Positions 18,321 to 26,643 of a DNA stretch of 64,000 nucleotides are shown one piece after another. Where the stretch lies: assembly GCF_010747475.1 (NCBI RefSeq), contig NZ_VSLZ01000006.1:62001-126000 (forward strand), given 5' to 3'. Under the pieces are notes generated by a model. The model had not been told where the DNA came from. It worked only from the letters and a program-made list of their open reading frames with translations, and searched no databases. The position numbers and the translations under genes are program-made. Position 1 is the stretch's first letter. Every line of letters starts with the position of its first letter. Origin of the DNA: Halorussus sp. MSC15.2 (GTDB taxonomy: Archaea; Halobacteriota; Halobacteria; Halobacteriales; Haladaptataceae).

Positions 18321-19536
18321 CGCCAGCACCTCCGAACGCTCCGTCGGCGCGCCACTCGTCCAGCGTGGTCTGGTCGCCGGCGACGTCAGCGAACACCTCG
18401 TCGGTGTGTTCGCCCAGTCGAGGTGCGGGACTCCGAATCTCGGTCTCGAAGTCGGGGAAGTTGACCGGGTGGCCGGGGAGGACGACTTCGCCCCCGTCGG
18501 GGTCGTCGTGTTCTCGGACGAGTCCCCGCGCCTCCGCCTGCGGGTGGTCCACCACGTCGCCGACGTCGTTGAGCGGGCCGTTCGGGAACCCGTGTTCGGT
18601 CAGCGCCGAGAGCCAGTGGTCGGTCGAGCGCTTCGCGAACTCCTCCTGAATTATCGCGGTGACCGCCTCGGCGTTCGCGGCGCGCTCGTCGTTGGTCGGG
18701 TACTCCCGGAGTTCCTCGCGGCCGACGACGTCCACGAAGTCGTCCCACCGCTCGTCGCTCGGAACGCCGGTCACGACGTGCCCGTCGGCCGTCTCGAACA
18801 GTTGGTAGGGCACCAGCGACTGGTGGGAGGTCCCCTGCGGGCCGGGCACCTCGCCGGTCATCGAGTTGAAGGTCAGATACTCGTTCATCACGCTGACGAT
18901 GGCGTCGAAGAGGCCGACGTCGAACTTCCCGACGAACTCGCCGTCGTCGCCCCCGGTTCCGGCCCGCCGGTCGCGCTCGTGGAGTCGGGCCAGCACGGCG
19001 ATGGCGGCGAACATCCCCGCGCTCAGGTCGCCGATGGCCTGCCCGACCTTCACCGGGTCGCCGCCCTCGGGACCCGTCACGCTCATGATGCCGCCCTCCG
19101 CCTGCAGGATGAGGTCGAGACCCTTCTTCTCCTTGGACGGCCCCGTCTCGCCGTACCCCTTGATGGACGCGTAGATTATCTCCTCGTTCACCTCCCGGAC
19201 GTCCTCGTAGCCGATGCCGAGTTTGTCGGTGACGCCGTACCCGAAGTTCTCGACGAAGACGTCCGCGTCGGCGAGCAGGTCGAGGGCGGCCTCTCGCCCG
19301 GCGTCGGCCTTCAGGTCGAGCGTGACCGACTTCTTGTTCCGGTTGTTCGCCATGAAGTAGCCCGACTTGCCCGCCGGACCCGCCCCTTGGTCGCGGGCCG
19401 GGTCGCCGACGCCCGGTCGCTCGATTTTCACGACTTCCGCCCCGAGGTCGGCCAGCAGCGCCCCGCAGAAGGGTCCGGCACGGTGTGCAGTCATCTCTAC
19501 GACGGTCAGGTCCGACAGCGGCCCCTGCTTCGACAT
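18310..19536 (-). CDS. CaiB/BaiF-family (type III) CoA-transferase 1
   Basis: 408 residues. The N-terminal Rossmann-like block is PFCGALLADLGAEVVKIERP, followed by FMANNRNKKSVTLDLK and the IGDLSAGMFAA motif carrying the catalytic aspartate that forms the aspartyl-CoA intermediate. These intertwined dimers move CoA between carboxylic acids (formyl-CoA, succinyl-CoA, itaconate and malate are known substrates). The gene overlaps the downstream acyl-CoA ligase and is followed by the dehydrogenase and dehydratase, so it probably activates the acid this set degrades. The ATG at 19536 gives the family's usual N-terminus. Confidence 0.93.
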   Translation of the reverse strand: MSKQGPLSDLTVVEMTAHRAGPFCGALLADLGAEVVKIERPGVGDPARDQGAGPAGKSGYFMANNRNKKSVTLDLKADAGREAALDLLADADVFVENFGYGVTDKLGIGYEDVREVNEEIIYASIKGYGETGPSKEKKGLDLILQAEGGIMSVTGPEGGDPVKVGQAIGDLSAGMFAAIAVLARLHERDRRAGTGGDDGEFVGKFDVGLFDAIVSVMNEYLTFNSMTGEVPGPQGTSHQSLVPYQLFETADGHVVTGVPSDERWDDFVDVVGREELREYPTNDERAANAEAVTAIIQEEFAKRSTDHWLSALTEHGFPNGPLNDVGDVVDHPQAEARGLVREHDDPDGGEVVLPGHPVNFPDFETEIRSPAPRLGEHTDEVFADVAGDQTTLDEWRADGAFGGAGGDE

Positions 19537-19580
19537 AGCATAGCAACGCGACCCGGAGGACAAAAAGATTTGCCGGGCGG

Positions 19581-20363
19581 CTACTCCTCGTTGAACTCGT
19601 CCACGAGGTCCCGGCGCTCGTCGGTGGCGAACTGCTCCCACCAGAGGTCGGCCTCGTACTCCCTCGCGGCGTCGATGTCGGGCGCGTCGGCGGCCTGATT
19701 GATGGCCTTCTTGGAGTTCTTGACCGCGCTCCGGCCGGTGCTCTGAATCGCGTCCACGATTCCCGCGACCTTCTCGTCGAGGTCCTCGGACGGGACGACG
19801 TGATTGACCAGTCCGATGCGGTGGGCCTCCTCGTCGTCGATGAACCCGGCCGTGAGGACGAGTTCCTTCGCCTTGGCCTCGCCGACGAGTTGGACCGCGC
19901 GGTAGTTCGACCCGCCGGTCGGAATCTGGCCGATGTTACAGGTGGGGACGCCGAACTGCGACCCCTCGGCGGCGACCCGCATGTCGCAGTACATCGCCAG
20001 AATCAGGCCGCCGCCCGCGCAGTAGCCGTCTATCTTGGCGATGACGGGCGCGTGGAGGTCGAGCGGCGCGCGGTAGATGTCGTAGAACAGTTCCTGGCGG
20101 TCCTTCTGACGCGGGTCGTGTTCCTCGGCCGGTCCGGCGTACTGCTCGATGTCCGCGCCCGCGGAGAAGGCGTCCTCGCCCTCCCCGGTGATGACCACGG
20201 CGTCGATGTCGCGGTCGAGTTGGAGCTCGGCGAACGCACGCTGGAGGTCGAGCATCACCTCGGTGTTGAGGGCGTTGTACTTGTCGGGTCGGTGGAACTC
20301 GATGGTGGCGACGCCGTCTGCGACGTCCACCGTGATACTGTCGTAGGCGCTGTAGAAGCTCAT
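19581..20363 (-). CDS. Enoyl-CoA hydratase/isomerase family protein
   Basis: 260 residues of the crotonase fold. FHRPDKYNALNTEVMLDL is the N-terminal signature, AFSAGADIEQYAG forms the first half of the oxyanion hole, and KIDGYCAGGGLILAMYCDMRVAAE the second. It hydrates enoyl-CoA or catalyses a related reaction; the position of the second catalytic glutamate is occupied within GQIPTGGSNYRAVQLVG, where the canonical Glu is not obvious, so an isomerase, lyase or hydrolase role is possible. It is the first gene of the minus-strand run CoA-transferase, ligase, dehydrogenase, dehydratase. The ATG at 20363 is preferred over a longer, poorly supported extension. Confidence 0.9.
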   Translation of the reverse strand: MSFYSAYDSITVDVADGVATIEFHRPDKYNALNTEVMLDLQRAFAELQLDRDIDAVVITGEGEDAFSAGADIEQYAGPAEEHDPRQKDRQELFYDIYRAPLDLHAPVIAKIDGYCAGGGLILAMYCDMRVAAEGSQFGVPTCNIGQIPTGGSNYRAVQLVGEAKAKELVLTAGFIDDEEAHRIGLVNHVVPSEDLDEKVAGIVDAIQSTGRSAVKNSKKAINQAADAPDIDAAREYEADLWWEQFATDERRDLVDEFNEE

Positions 20364-20535
20364 ACACCGAACGAATACAGAATCTGCCGAGAAAGAACTT
20401 TGGGTGAGATTCACTCTCGCCGTCTCCGGTTTCGGTGTCCGGAAATCTCCGGTTTCGCGCCCCAAAGCCCTCGCCGTCCCGGTCCCTCTCCCCATCTGCA
20501 GAAACCTTATCGTGGAATCCGACTCATCTGTAGGT

Positions 20536-21246
20536 ATGGCACCAATCGCCACGGAGACGCTCCGCGAGGAGACGGCGGTCCTCGCGTTCGACCTCTGGGA
20601 CACGCTGCTCGACCGCGAATCGACGCTCGTCCCCGCGCTCGCGGACCTCCTCGACGCCCACGGGAGTGACTACGACCCCGAGATTCTGCTCCGGCGGTAT
20701 CTGGCGATGCACTTCCGCGACTCGATGGTCGATTCGCTGATTCCCGGCCCGCACACGCCGTTCAAAGAGATAAGTCGGCGCGCGCTCGCCTACCGCCTCG
20801 ACCAACTCGGTCTCGACGTGCCGGACGAGGCGGTGCGCGACGTCATCAGGCAGTGGAAGCAACTCGAACCGTACCCCGACGTGGACGCCGCCCTCGCCGA
20901 CCTCGGCGAGGAGTACGCACTCGTCGGCCTCTCGAACGGCGACCCCGATATGCTCGCCGCAGTCCGGCCGAACTTCGAGGCGGACCTCGACGGCGTCATC
21001 TCGGTCGCCGAGGCTGGCGCGTACAAACCCCACCGCGCGTCCTACGACCTGTGTTGCGAACGGTTCGACGTCGCCCCTCACCAAGTGACGTTCGTGACCG
21101 CCCACACCTTCGACTTAGTCGGTGCGAAGGCAGTGGGCATGCGCGGCGCGTTCCTCAACCGCCACGAGAACCCCTTCGGCGGGTGGCCACAGCGCCCCGA
21201 CTTGGTAGTCGAGGACACCGAGAAACTGGCCGAGGCGTTACTCTGA
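20536..21246 (+). CDS. HAD-superfamily hydrolase (haloacid dehalogenase type II-like)
   Basis: 236 residues. Motif I is AFDLWDTLLD with the nucleophile aspartate, motif II is LVGLSNGD, and the motif III lysine is in AGAYKPHRASYDL; TFVTAHTFDLVGAKAVGM is the usual motif IV block. A helical cap (about 45-110) is present. The type II 2-haloacid dehalogenase subfamily fits the ASN and AHxFDLxGA patterns; substrates could be a 2-haloacid or a phosphate ester. It is transcribed divergently from the enoyl-CoA hydratase gene, with a ~170-bp shared upstream region. Confidence 0.87.
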   Translation: MAPIATETLREETAVLAFDLWDTLLDRESTLVPALADLLDAHGSDYDPEILLRRYLAMHFRDSMVDSLIPGPHTPFKEISRRALAYRLDQLGLDVPDEAVRDVIRQWKQLEPYPDVDAALADLGEEYALVGLSNGDPDMLAAVRPNFEADLDGVISVAEAGAYKPHRASYDLCCERFDVAPHQVTFVTAHTFDLVGAKAVGMRGAFLNRHENPFGGWPQRPDLVVEDTEKLAEALL

Positions 21247-21273
21247 AAAACCGCCACAGCGTCGCGTCTTCCG

Positions 21274-21681
21274 CTACCCGTCGGACTGCGCGTACCGCGC
21301 GATTCGGTCGCGCCACTCCTTCGGAATCGAACGCGACTCGCCGGTCTCGCGGTCGAACACGACCTGTACCGTCTCGGCCGTCGCGGCGACGCCGTCCCCG
21401 GTCCGAATCTCGTACTCCATCGGGACGCTCGACTCGCCGAGGTCGCCGACACCGAGCGCGACCGTGACGGTCTCGTCGGCCGTGATGGGGCGCTGATACG
21501 CTATCGAGAGGTTCACCAGCACCGTGTCCGCCTCCGGGAGGGGTACGCCTACGACGTCGGCGTAGTAGTCGGCGCGCGCCTGCTCCAAGTACGTGGCGTA
21601 GACGGCGTTGTTGACGTGACCCATCGCGTCGAGGTCCCGGAATCGAACGTCGAGGTCGGTCGTGTACTCGTAGTCCGCCAT
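21274..21681 (-). CDS. Acyl-CoA thioesterase (4HBT hotdog family)
   Basis: 135 residues of a single hotdog fold with the 4-hydroxybenzoyl-CoA thioesterase motif RFRDLDAMGHVNNAVYATYLEQARADY, whose aspartate is the usual catalytic residue. It hydrolyses an acyl-CoA to acid and CoA and may release trapped intermediates. The gene is convergent with the HAD gene, 27 bp away, and divergent from CoA-transferase 2. The ATG at 21681 gives the standard family N-terminus. Confidence 0.9.
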   Translation of the reverse strand: MADYEYTTDLDVRFRDLDAMGHVNNAVYATYLEQARADYYADVVGVPLPEADTVLVNLSIAYQRPITADETVTVALGVGDLGESSVPMEYEIRTGDGVAATAETVQVVFDRETGESRSIPKEWRDRIARYAQSDG

Positions 21682-21911
21682 GATTCAGTTACGCGTACGC
21701 CGCGGATTTATATCCTCGCCGCGCGGCGGGCCTCTCGACCGCCGACGGCCGGGGTATCCGAACGGCCGACGGTGAACCGGAGACGCGTTCACGAGACGAC
21801 CGTTCCTTATATCTACATCCGGAGATATCGTAGTCGTATGAACCACCATCCACGAGTCGGCGGGCGGTTACAGACCCTCACGGAGTCGTCGGTCGGGAGG
21901 CGGAGTCGGCG

Positions 21912-23090
21912 ATGACCGGGACCGACTCCGCCCGCCCGCTGAACGGCGTCCGGGTCCTCGACTGCACCCAGATGCTCTCGGGACCGTTCGCGACCCAGTT
22001 GCTCGCGGACCTCGGAGCCGAAGTCGTGAAAGTCGAGCGCCCGGAGGTCGGCGACATCACGAGGGCCGTGGGACCGACGGTCGGCGACTCGGACGTTTCG
22101 AGTTACTTCGCGTCGCTCAACCGCGGCAAGCGCAGCGTCGAACTCGACCTCTCGACCCCGGCGGGCGCGGCGGCGTTCGAGCGCCTCGCCGCGGACGCCG
22201 ACGTGGTCATCGAGAACTACCGGCCCGGCACGATGGCGGAGTGGGGCCTCGGATACGACGACCTCCGAGAAGTCAACGAGGACCTCATTTACTGCTCGAT
22301 ATCGGGCTTTCTGGAGGGTCCGAACCGCGACCTCGCGGCGTTCGATATGGTCGTGCAGGCGCTGAGCGGAAGCATGAGCGTGACGGGGCAGGCCGACGGA
22401 CCACCAGCACGCCCCGGGATTCCCATCGGCGACATCTGCGCGGGGATGTACGCCGCGCTCTCGGTCGTGACCGCGCTGTCGGTCCGCGACCAGCACGGCG
22501 GTCAGCGCGTCGAGGTCCCAATGTTCGAGGGACTCGTCTCGTGGCTGACCGAGCGCGCCGGTCGGACGCTGGCCACCGGCGACCCGTACCCGCGGATGGG
22601 GACCGCCCACCCCTCGCTCGCGCCCTACCGCGCGTTCGAGACGGCCGACGGGTGGTTCGCCGTCGCCGTGGGGAGCGAAGGGACGTGGGACGCGCTCTGC
22701 GAGGCCATCGACCGCCCGGACCTCGCCGACGACCCGCGGTTCGAGACCAACGCCGACCGAGTGGAACACCGCGAGGAGTTGACTGCGGAACTCGCACCGC
22801 TGTTCGCCGAGCGGTCGGCCGAGGCGTGGTTCGACCTGTTCCGCGAGCGCGGCGTCCCCGGCGCGCCGGTCCGGGACACCGTCGAGGTGTTCGAGGACCC
22901 GCAACTCCGCGAGAGCGACGTGACCACCGACCTCTCGCTCGGCGGTATCGACATGCCCCTGGTCCAGTTCCCGGCACGCTTCTCCGGTCTCAGCACCGGG
23001 ACAGACCGAGTGCCGCCGCGACTCGGCGAACACACCCGCGAGGTCCTCGACGAGGACGCGCTCGACGCGGTCGAGAGCGGCGGAGAGTGA
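21912..23090 (+). CDS. CaiB/BaiF-family (type III) CoA-transferase 2
   Basis: 392 residues. The N-terminal block is SGPFATQLLADLGAEVVKVE, followed by YFASLNRGKRSVELDL, and the catalytic aspartate sits in PIGDICAGMYAALSVV. SLAPYRAFETADGWFAVAVG is typical of the family. It leads a plus-strand run with an enolase-superfamily enzyme, a tartrate/D-malate-type dehydrogenase and an Ldh2-type dehydrogenase, suggesting that its substrate is a hydroxy-dicarboxylate, for example malate, citramalate or tartrate. That substrate idea is inference. It is clearly paralogous to, but not recently duplicated from, the other two transferases here. Confidence 0.93.
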   Translation: MTGTDSARPLNGVRVLDCTQMLSGPFATQLLADLGAEVVKVERPEVGDITRAVGPTVGDSDVSSYFASLNRGKRSVELDLSTPAGAAAFERLAADADVVIENYRPGTMAEWGLGYDDLREVNEDLIYCSISGFLEGPNRDLAAFDMVVQALSGSMSVTGQADGPPARPGIPIGDICAGMYAALSVVTALSVRDQHGGQRVEVPMFEGLVSWLTERAGRTLATGDPYPRMGTAHPSLAPYRAFETADGWFAVAVGSEGTWDALCEAIDRPDLADDPRFETNADRVEHREELTAELAPLFAERSAEAWFDLFRERGVPGAPVRDTVEVFEDPQLRESDVTTDLSLGGIDMPLVQFPARFSGLSTGTDRVPPRLGEHTREVLDEDALDAVESGGE

Positions 23091-23195
23091 CGGCTCGCGG
23101 TGCGCCCCGGTAGATTCGGCGACGACGCTCGACGTCATTATGCGGTTTGCTATCACGGGGAAAGTTTCAGGACGGTGGCTTCCGACGTGGAGAGC

Positions 23196-24335
23196 ATGGA
23201 AGTCGCAAGCGTCGAAGCGATTCCGCTCCGCAGAGACCTCGGTGAACGGTTCGCGAACGCCCAGAAGTGGATAGACAGCCGCGAGTACTGCCTCGTCCGG
23301 GTCGAAGCCGACGACGGCACGGTCGGGTGGGGCGAGTGCTGGGGACCGACCGCGGGCAATCGCGAACTCGTCGAGGAGTACGTCTCGCCATGGCTTAGCG
23401 GCCGGGACCCCCGGAACGTCGAGCAGATTCACGACGACCTCATCTACAAGCTGCGGTCGTCGTACCACTCCTACGTCCCCGCCAGCGTCGTCAGCGGAGT
23501 GGACATCGCGCTGTGGGACCTCTACGGGAAGGCGGTCGGCCAACCCGTCTCCGCCCTCGTCGGCGGTCGGCGGCGCGACCGAGTGCGGGCGTACGCGACC
23601 GGCCACTTCTGGGGCGACGTCGAGGACTTCGAGACGCTTCGGGCCGACGTGGTAGAGGAGGCTGAGGGCCACGTCGCGGCCGGGTTCGACGCGCTCAAGA
23701 ACAAAATCGGTCTCGCGCGCCACTTCGGGTGGGGTCCCAAGAAGGACGTGGAACTCGTCGCCGCCATCCGCGAGGCGGTCGGCGACGACGTGCGCCTGAT
23801 GACCGACGCCAATCACGCCTACGACGTGGCCGACGCCCGGCGCGTCGCCGAGGGACTGGCTGACCTCGACGTTCACTTCTTCGAGGAACCCGTCCCGCCC
23901 CGGAACATCGAGAACTACGCCGCGATAAACGAGGAGGTGGAGGTTCCGCTCGCGGGCGGCGAGTGCTGGGCCTTCCAGCACGAGTTCGACCGCGTTCTGG
24001 ACGCCGGGGCGGTGGGGTACGTCCAACCCGACGTCACTAGCGCGGGCGGCATCACCTCGACCCGGCGCGTGGCGACGATGGCAGACGCCGCGAACGTCCA
24101 GTGTCACCCGCACGTGTTCGGGAGCGCCGTCGCGCTGGCGGCCAGTCTCCAGATACTGGCGACGATTCCCGACGACCCGATGCTGGAGTTCGACCGCACG
24201 CCGAACCCCATCCGCGAGGACCTCGCGGTCGAACCTATCACGAACGACGGGAACTCGGTGCCGATTCCGGACGCGCCCGGTCTCGGCGTCGAAATCGACC
24301 GGGACGTGCTGGCGGAGTTCCGGGCCGACGCGTAG
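23196..24335 (+). CDS. Mandelate racemase/muconate lactonizing-type enolase-superfamily enzyme
   Basis: 379 residues with an N-terminal capping domain and a TIM barrel. Key residues visible are a KNKIG block (KxK-type base), an aspartate in MTDANHAYD, glutamates in FFEEPVPP and LAGGE, and a histidine in QCHPHVFGSAV, giving the Mg-binding D-E-E set with Lys and His acid/base groups of the mandelate racemase subgroup. Members dehydrate or epimerise sugar acids, tartrate or other hydroxyacids. It lies between a CoA-transferase and a tartrate/D-malate-type dehydrogenase. I chose the ATG at 23196; a longer frame begins in sequence of non-coding character. Confidence 0.92.
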   Translation: MEVASVEAIPLRRDLGERFANAQKWIDSREYCLVRVEADDGTVGWGECWGPTAGNRELVEEYVSPWLSGRDPRNVEQIHDDLIYKLRSSYHSYVPASVVSGVDIALWDLYGKAVGQPVSALVGGRRRDRVRAYATGHFWGDVEDFETLRADVVEEAEGHVAAGFDALKNKIGLARHFGWGPKKDVELVAAIREAVGDDVRLMTDANHAYDVADARRVAEGLADLDVHFFEEPVPPRNIENYAAINEEVEVPLAGGECWAFQHEFDRVLDAGAVGYVQPDVTSAGGITSTRRVATMADAANVQCHPHVFGSAVALAASLQILATIPDDPMLEFDRTPNPIREDLAVEPITNDGNSVPIPDAPGLGVEIDRDVLAEFRADA

Positions 24336-24468
24336 CGCGGCGGTCGAGTACCGCGTTCACGAATCGGCACCGCGTTCACAGACCCGGCGCTCGCAGAGCG
24401 GGAGGTCCGGCCGACCCAATCCCGCATCCGACCGAGGTTTTTTACGGTATTTCTCCGATTGGTGGTGT

Positions 24469-25530
24469 ATGGCATACGAGATAGCCACGATTCCAGGCGA
24501 CGGTATCGGTCCGGAAGTCGTCGACGCGGCGCTCCCGCTGTTCGAGGACGCCGCCGACGCGGCCGGGTTCACATTCGAGACGGACCGCTTCGACTGGGGG
24601 AGCGAACGCTACGTCGAGGAGGGCGCGATGATGCCCGACGACGGACTCGACCGACTGGAGTCCTACGACTCGATTCTGCTGGGGGCGGTCGGCCACCCCG
24701 AGGTACCCGACCACGTCACGCTCCACGGCCTGCTGTTGCCCATCCGGAAGGGGTTCGACCAAGGCATCTGCAAGCGCCCGTCGGTGCTGTTCGACGGCAT
24801 CGAGAGTCCGCTCCGGGGCTACGAGGGCGGCGACATCAACTTCGTGGTGTACCGCGAGAACACCGAGGGCGAGTACGCCGACGTCGGCGGCCGCGAACAC
24901 CTCGGGTTCGACAACGACGTGGCGGTCCAGAGCGGCGTGTTCACCCGCGACGCGACCGAGCGCATCGTCCGCGCCGCGTTCGACGCCGCGACCGAGCGCG
25001 AGGGGAAGGTGACCAGCATCACGAAGTCGAACGCGCAGGCCCACAGCATGGTGTTCTGGGACGACATCGTCGAGGAAATCGGGGAGGAATACCCCGAGGT
25101 CGAGGTCGAGCGTCTGCTGGTGGACGCCGCGAGCATGGACTTCATCCGCCGGCCCGAGGAGTTCGACGTGGTGGTGGCCTCGAACCTCTTCGGCGACATC
25201 CTGACCGACATCGGGGCCATCGTCACCGGGAGCATGGGTCTCGCGCCGTCGGCGAACATCAACCCGGACGGCGAGTACCCCTCGATGTTCGAACCGGTCC
25301 ACGGGAGCGCGCCCGACATCGTCGGACAGGGCGTCGCCAACCCGCTCGCCACCGTGCTTTCGGGGTCGATGCTCTTCGAACACCTCGGCGAACAGGCCGC
25401 GGCCGACGCGCTCTGGGACGCGGTCACCGAGCAGGTGGCCGACCCCGACGCGCCGCGGACGCCCGACCTCGGCGGGGAGGCCGCGACCGAGGACGTTGTC
25501 GCCGACCTCCGGGACAGACTGTCGGTGTAG
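24469..25530 (+). CDS. Tartrate/D-malate-type beta-decarboxylating dehydrogenase (IDH/IMDH superfamily)
   Basis: 353 residues. The start TIPGDGIGPEVV is the superfamily signature. LLGAVGHPEVPDHVTLHGLL followed by IRKGFDQ is the pattern of tartrate dehydrogenase and D-malate dehydrogenase rather than LeuB or Icd. VVYRENTEGEYADVGG, KSNA and NLFGDILTDIGAIVTG carry substrate, metal and NAD contacts. It oxidises a 2-hydroxy acid at C2 and decarboxylates C3, for example D-malate to pyruvate or meso-tartrate to D-glycerate. The stop is followed directly by the next ATG, so it is translationally linked to the Ldh2-type gene. With glycerate kinase at 56-57 kb it could feed glycerate into glycolysis. 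Confidence 0.92.
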   Translation: MAYEIATIPGDGIGPEVVDAALPLFEDAADAAGFTFETDRFDWGSERYVEEGAMMPDDGLDRLESYDSILLGAVGHPEVPDHVTLHGLLLPIRKGFDQGICKRPSVLFDGIESPLRGYEGGDINFVVYRENTEGEYADVGGREHLGFDNDVAVQSGVFTRDATERIVRAAFDAATEREGKVTSITKSNAQAHSMVFWDDIVEEIGEEYPEVEVERLLVDAASMDFIRRPEEFDVVVASNLFGDILTDIGAIVTGSMGLAPSANINPDGEYPSMFEPVHGSAPDIVGQGVANPLATVLSGSMLFEHLGEQAAADALWDAVTEQVADPDAPRTPDLGGEAATEDVVADLRDRLSV

Positions 25531-26631
25531 ATGGTCCGCGTCGAGCACCGCGTCCTCGAACGGTTCGCCCGCGACGTCGTCGTCGGTCTCGGCGCTCCGG
25601 CGGCGACCGCCGAACGGGTCGCCGAATCGCTGGTGGCGGCCGACCTCCGCGGGCACACCTCCCACGGCGTACTCAGACTCCCGCTGTACGCGGAGATGGT
25701 CGAGGCCGACCGCCTCGACCCGACGGCGACTCCGGCGGTCGAGCGCGAGGACGAGGCGACCGCGACCGTGGACGGCCGGGACGCCTTCGGCCAAATAGTG
25801 GGTCCCGAAGCGACGGCGCTCGCGACCGCGAAGTCGCTCGACCGCGGCGTCGCGGCCGTCGGGGTCCGCGACGCCACCCACCTCGGCCGAATCGGCGAGT
25901 GGGCCGAGCGCGCGACGGAGGAGGGAGTCGCGTTCGCCGCCTTCGTCAACGTGCAGGGCGGCGCTCAGACCGTCGCGCCGCCCGGCAGCGCCGACCGCAA
26001 ACTCGCGACCAACCCCGTCGCGTTCGGCGTGCCGACGTTCGGCGCGCTCGACTTCCCGCTCGTCCTCGACGTCGCGACCAGTCAGGTCGCCCACGGCAAG
26101 ATACGCGAACTGGCCCACGCCGACGAACCGCTCCCGGACGACTGGACGGTCACGGCGTCGGGCGACCCCGAGACCGACGCCCGGGCGTTCGAGGACGGCG
26201 AGGGGGCGCTGCTCCCGTTGGGCGGTAGGACGGCCGGGTACAAGGGGTTCGGACTTGCCGTCGTCGCCGAACTGTTCGCCGGTATCGCGGGCGACGCCGT
26301 GGTGGCCGGTCAGCGGAGCCACGAGTGGGCCGACAACGCGGCGCTGTTCGTCGCCCTCGACCCGACGCGGTTCACGACCGAAGCGGGGGTCCGTGACCGA
26401 GTGACGGCGCTCGCCGACCACCTCCGGTCGGCAGACTACTCGCCGTCGGTTCCGGCGGGTGCCGCCGCAGATGGAGACGACGCCCTCCTGCCCGGGGAGG
26501 CCGAGTACCGGACCGCGGCCGAGCGTCGCGAAGCGGGGATTCCGCTCCCGGACAGGGTCGCCGACTCGCTCCGCGAACTCGCCGTCTCGCGGGGTCTCGG
26601 AGACCGCGTCCCCGACGCCTTCGCGGAGTGA
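25531..26631 (+). CDS. Ldh2/ComC-family malate/L-lactate-type dehydrogenase
   Basis: 366 residues. The N-terminus has DLRGHTSHGVLRLPLY, and the middle has GVRDATHLGRIGEWAE, TNPVAFGVPT and LVLDVATSQVAHGKI, all typical of the Ldh2 family, which is unrelated to Rossmann lactate dehydrogenases. Members reduce or oxidise 2-oxo/2-hydroxy acids (malate, sulfolactate, ureidoglycolate, 2,3-diketogulonate) with NAD(P). Starting on the base right after the upstream stop, it is coupled to the tartrate/D-malate-type enzyme, so both probably act on the same acid or its product. There is a longer, variable acidic C-terminal part. Confidence 0.92.
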   Translation: MVRVEHRVLERFARDVVVGLGAPAATAERVAESLVAADLRGHTSHGVLRLPLYAEMVEADRLDPTATPAVEREDEATATVDGRDAFGQIVGPEATALATAKSLDRGVAAVGVRDATHLGRIGEWAERATEEGVAFAAFVNVQGGAQTVAPPGSADRKLATNPVAFGVPTFGALDFPLVLDVATSQVAHGKIRELAHADEPLPDDWTVTASGDPETDARAFEDGEGALLPLGGRTAGYKGFGLAVVAELFAGIAGDAVVAGQRSHEWADNAALFVALDPTRFTTEAGVRDRVTALADHLRSADYSPSVPAGAAADGDDALLPGEAEYRTAAERREAGIPLPDRVADSLRELAVSRGLGDRVPDAFAE

Positions 26632-26643
26632 GACGTCGGGCGT

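Noticed and set aside
18202-19698. A 498-codon open frame on the plus strand opposite CoA-transferase 1
   Set aside because: High GC gives long open antisense frames. The minus-strand frame has clear CaiB motifs; this one has none.
21813-24113. A 766-codon open frame on the minus strand
   Set aside because: It runs antisense through a CoA-transferase and an enolase-superfamily gene and has no recognisable domain.
24442-26421. A 659-codon open frame on the minus strand opposite the two dehydrogenases
   Set aside because: Valine/arginine-rich shadow translation with no motifs; both plus-strand genes are well supported.
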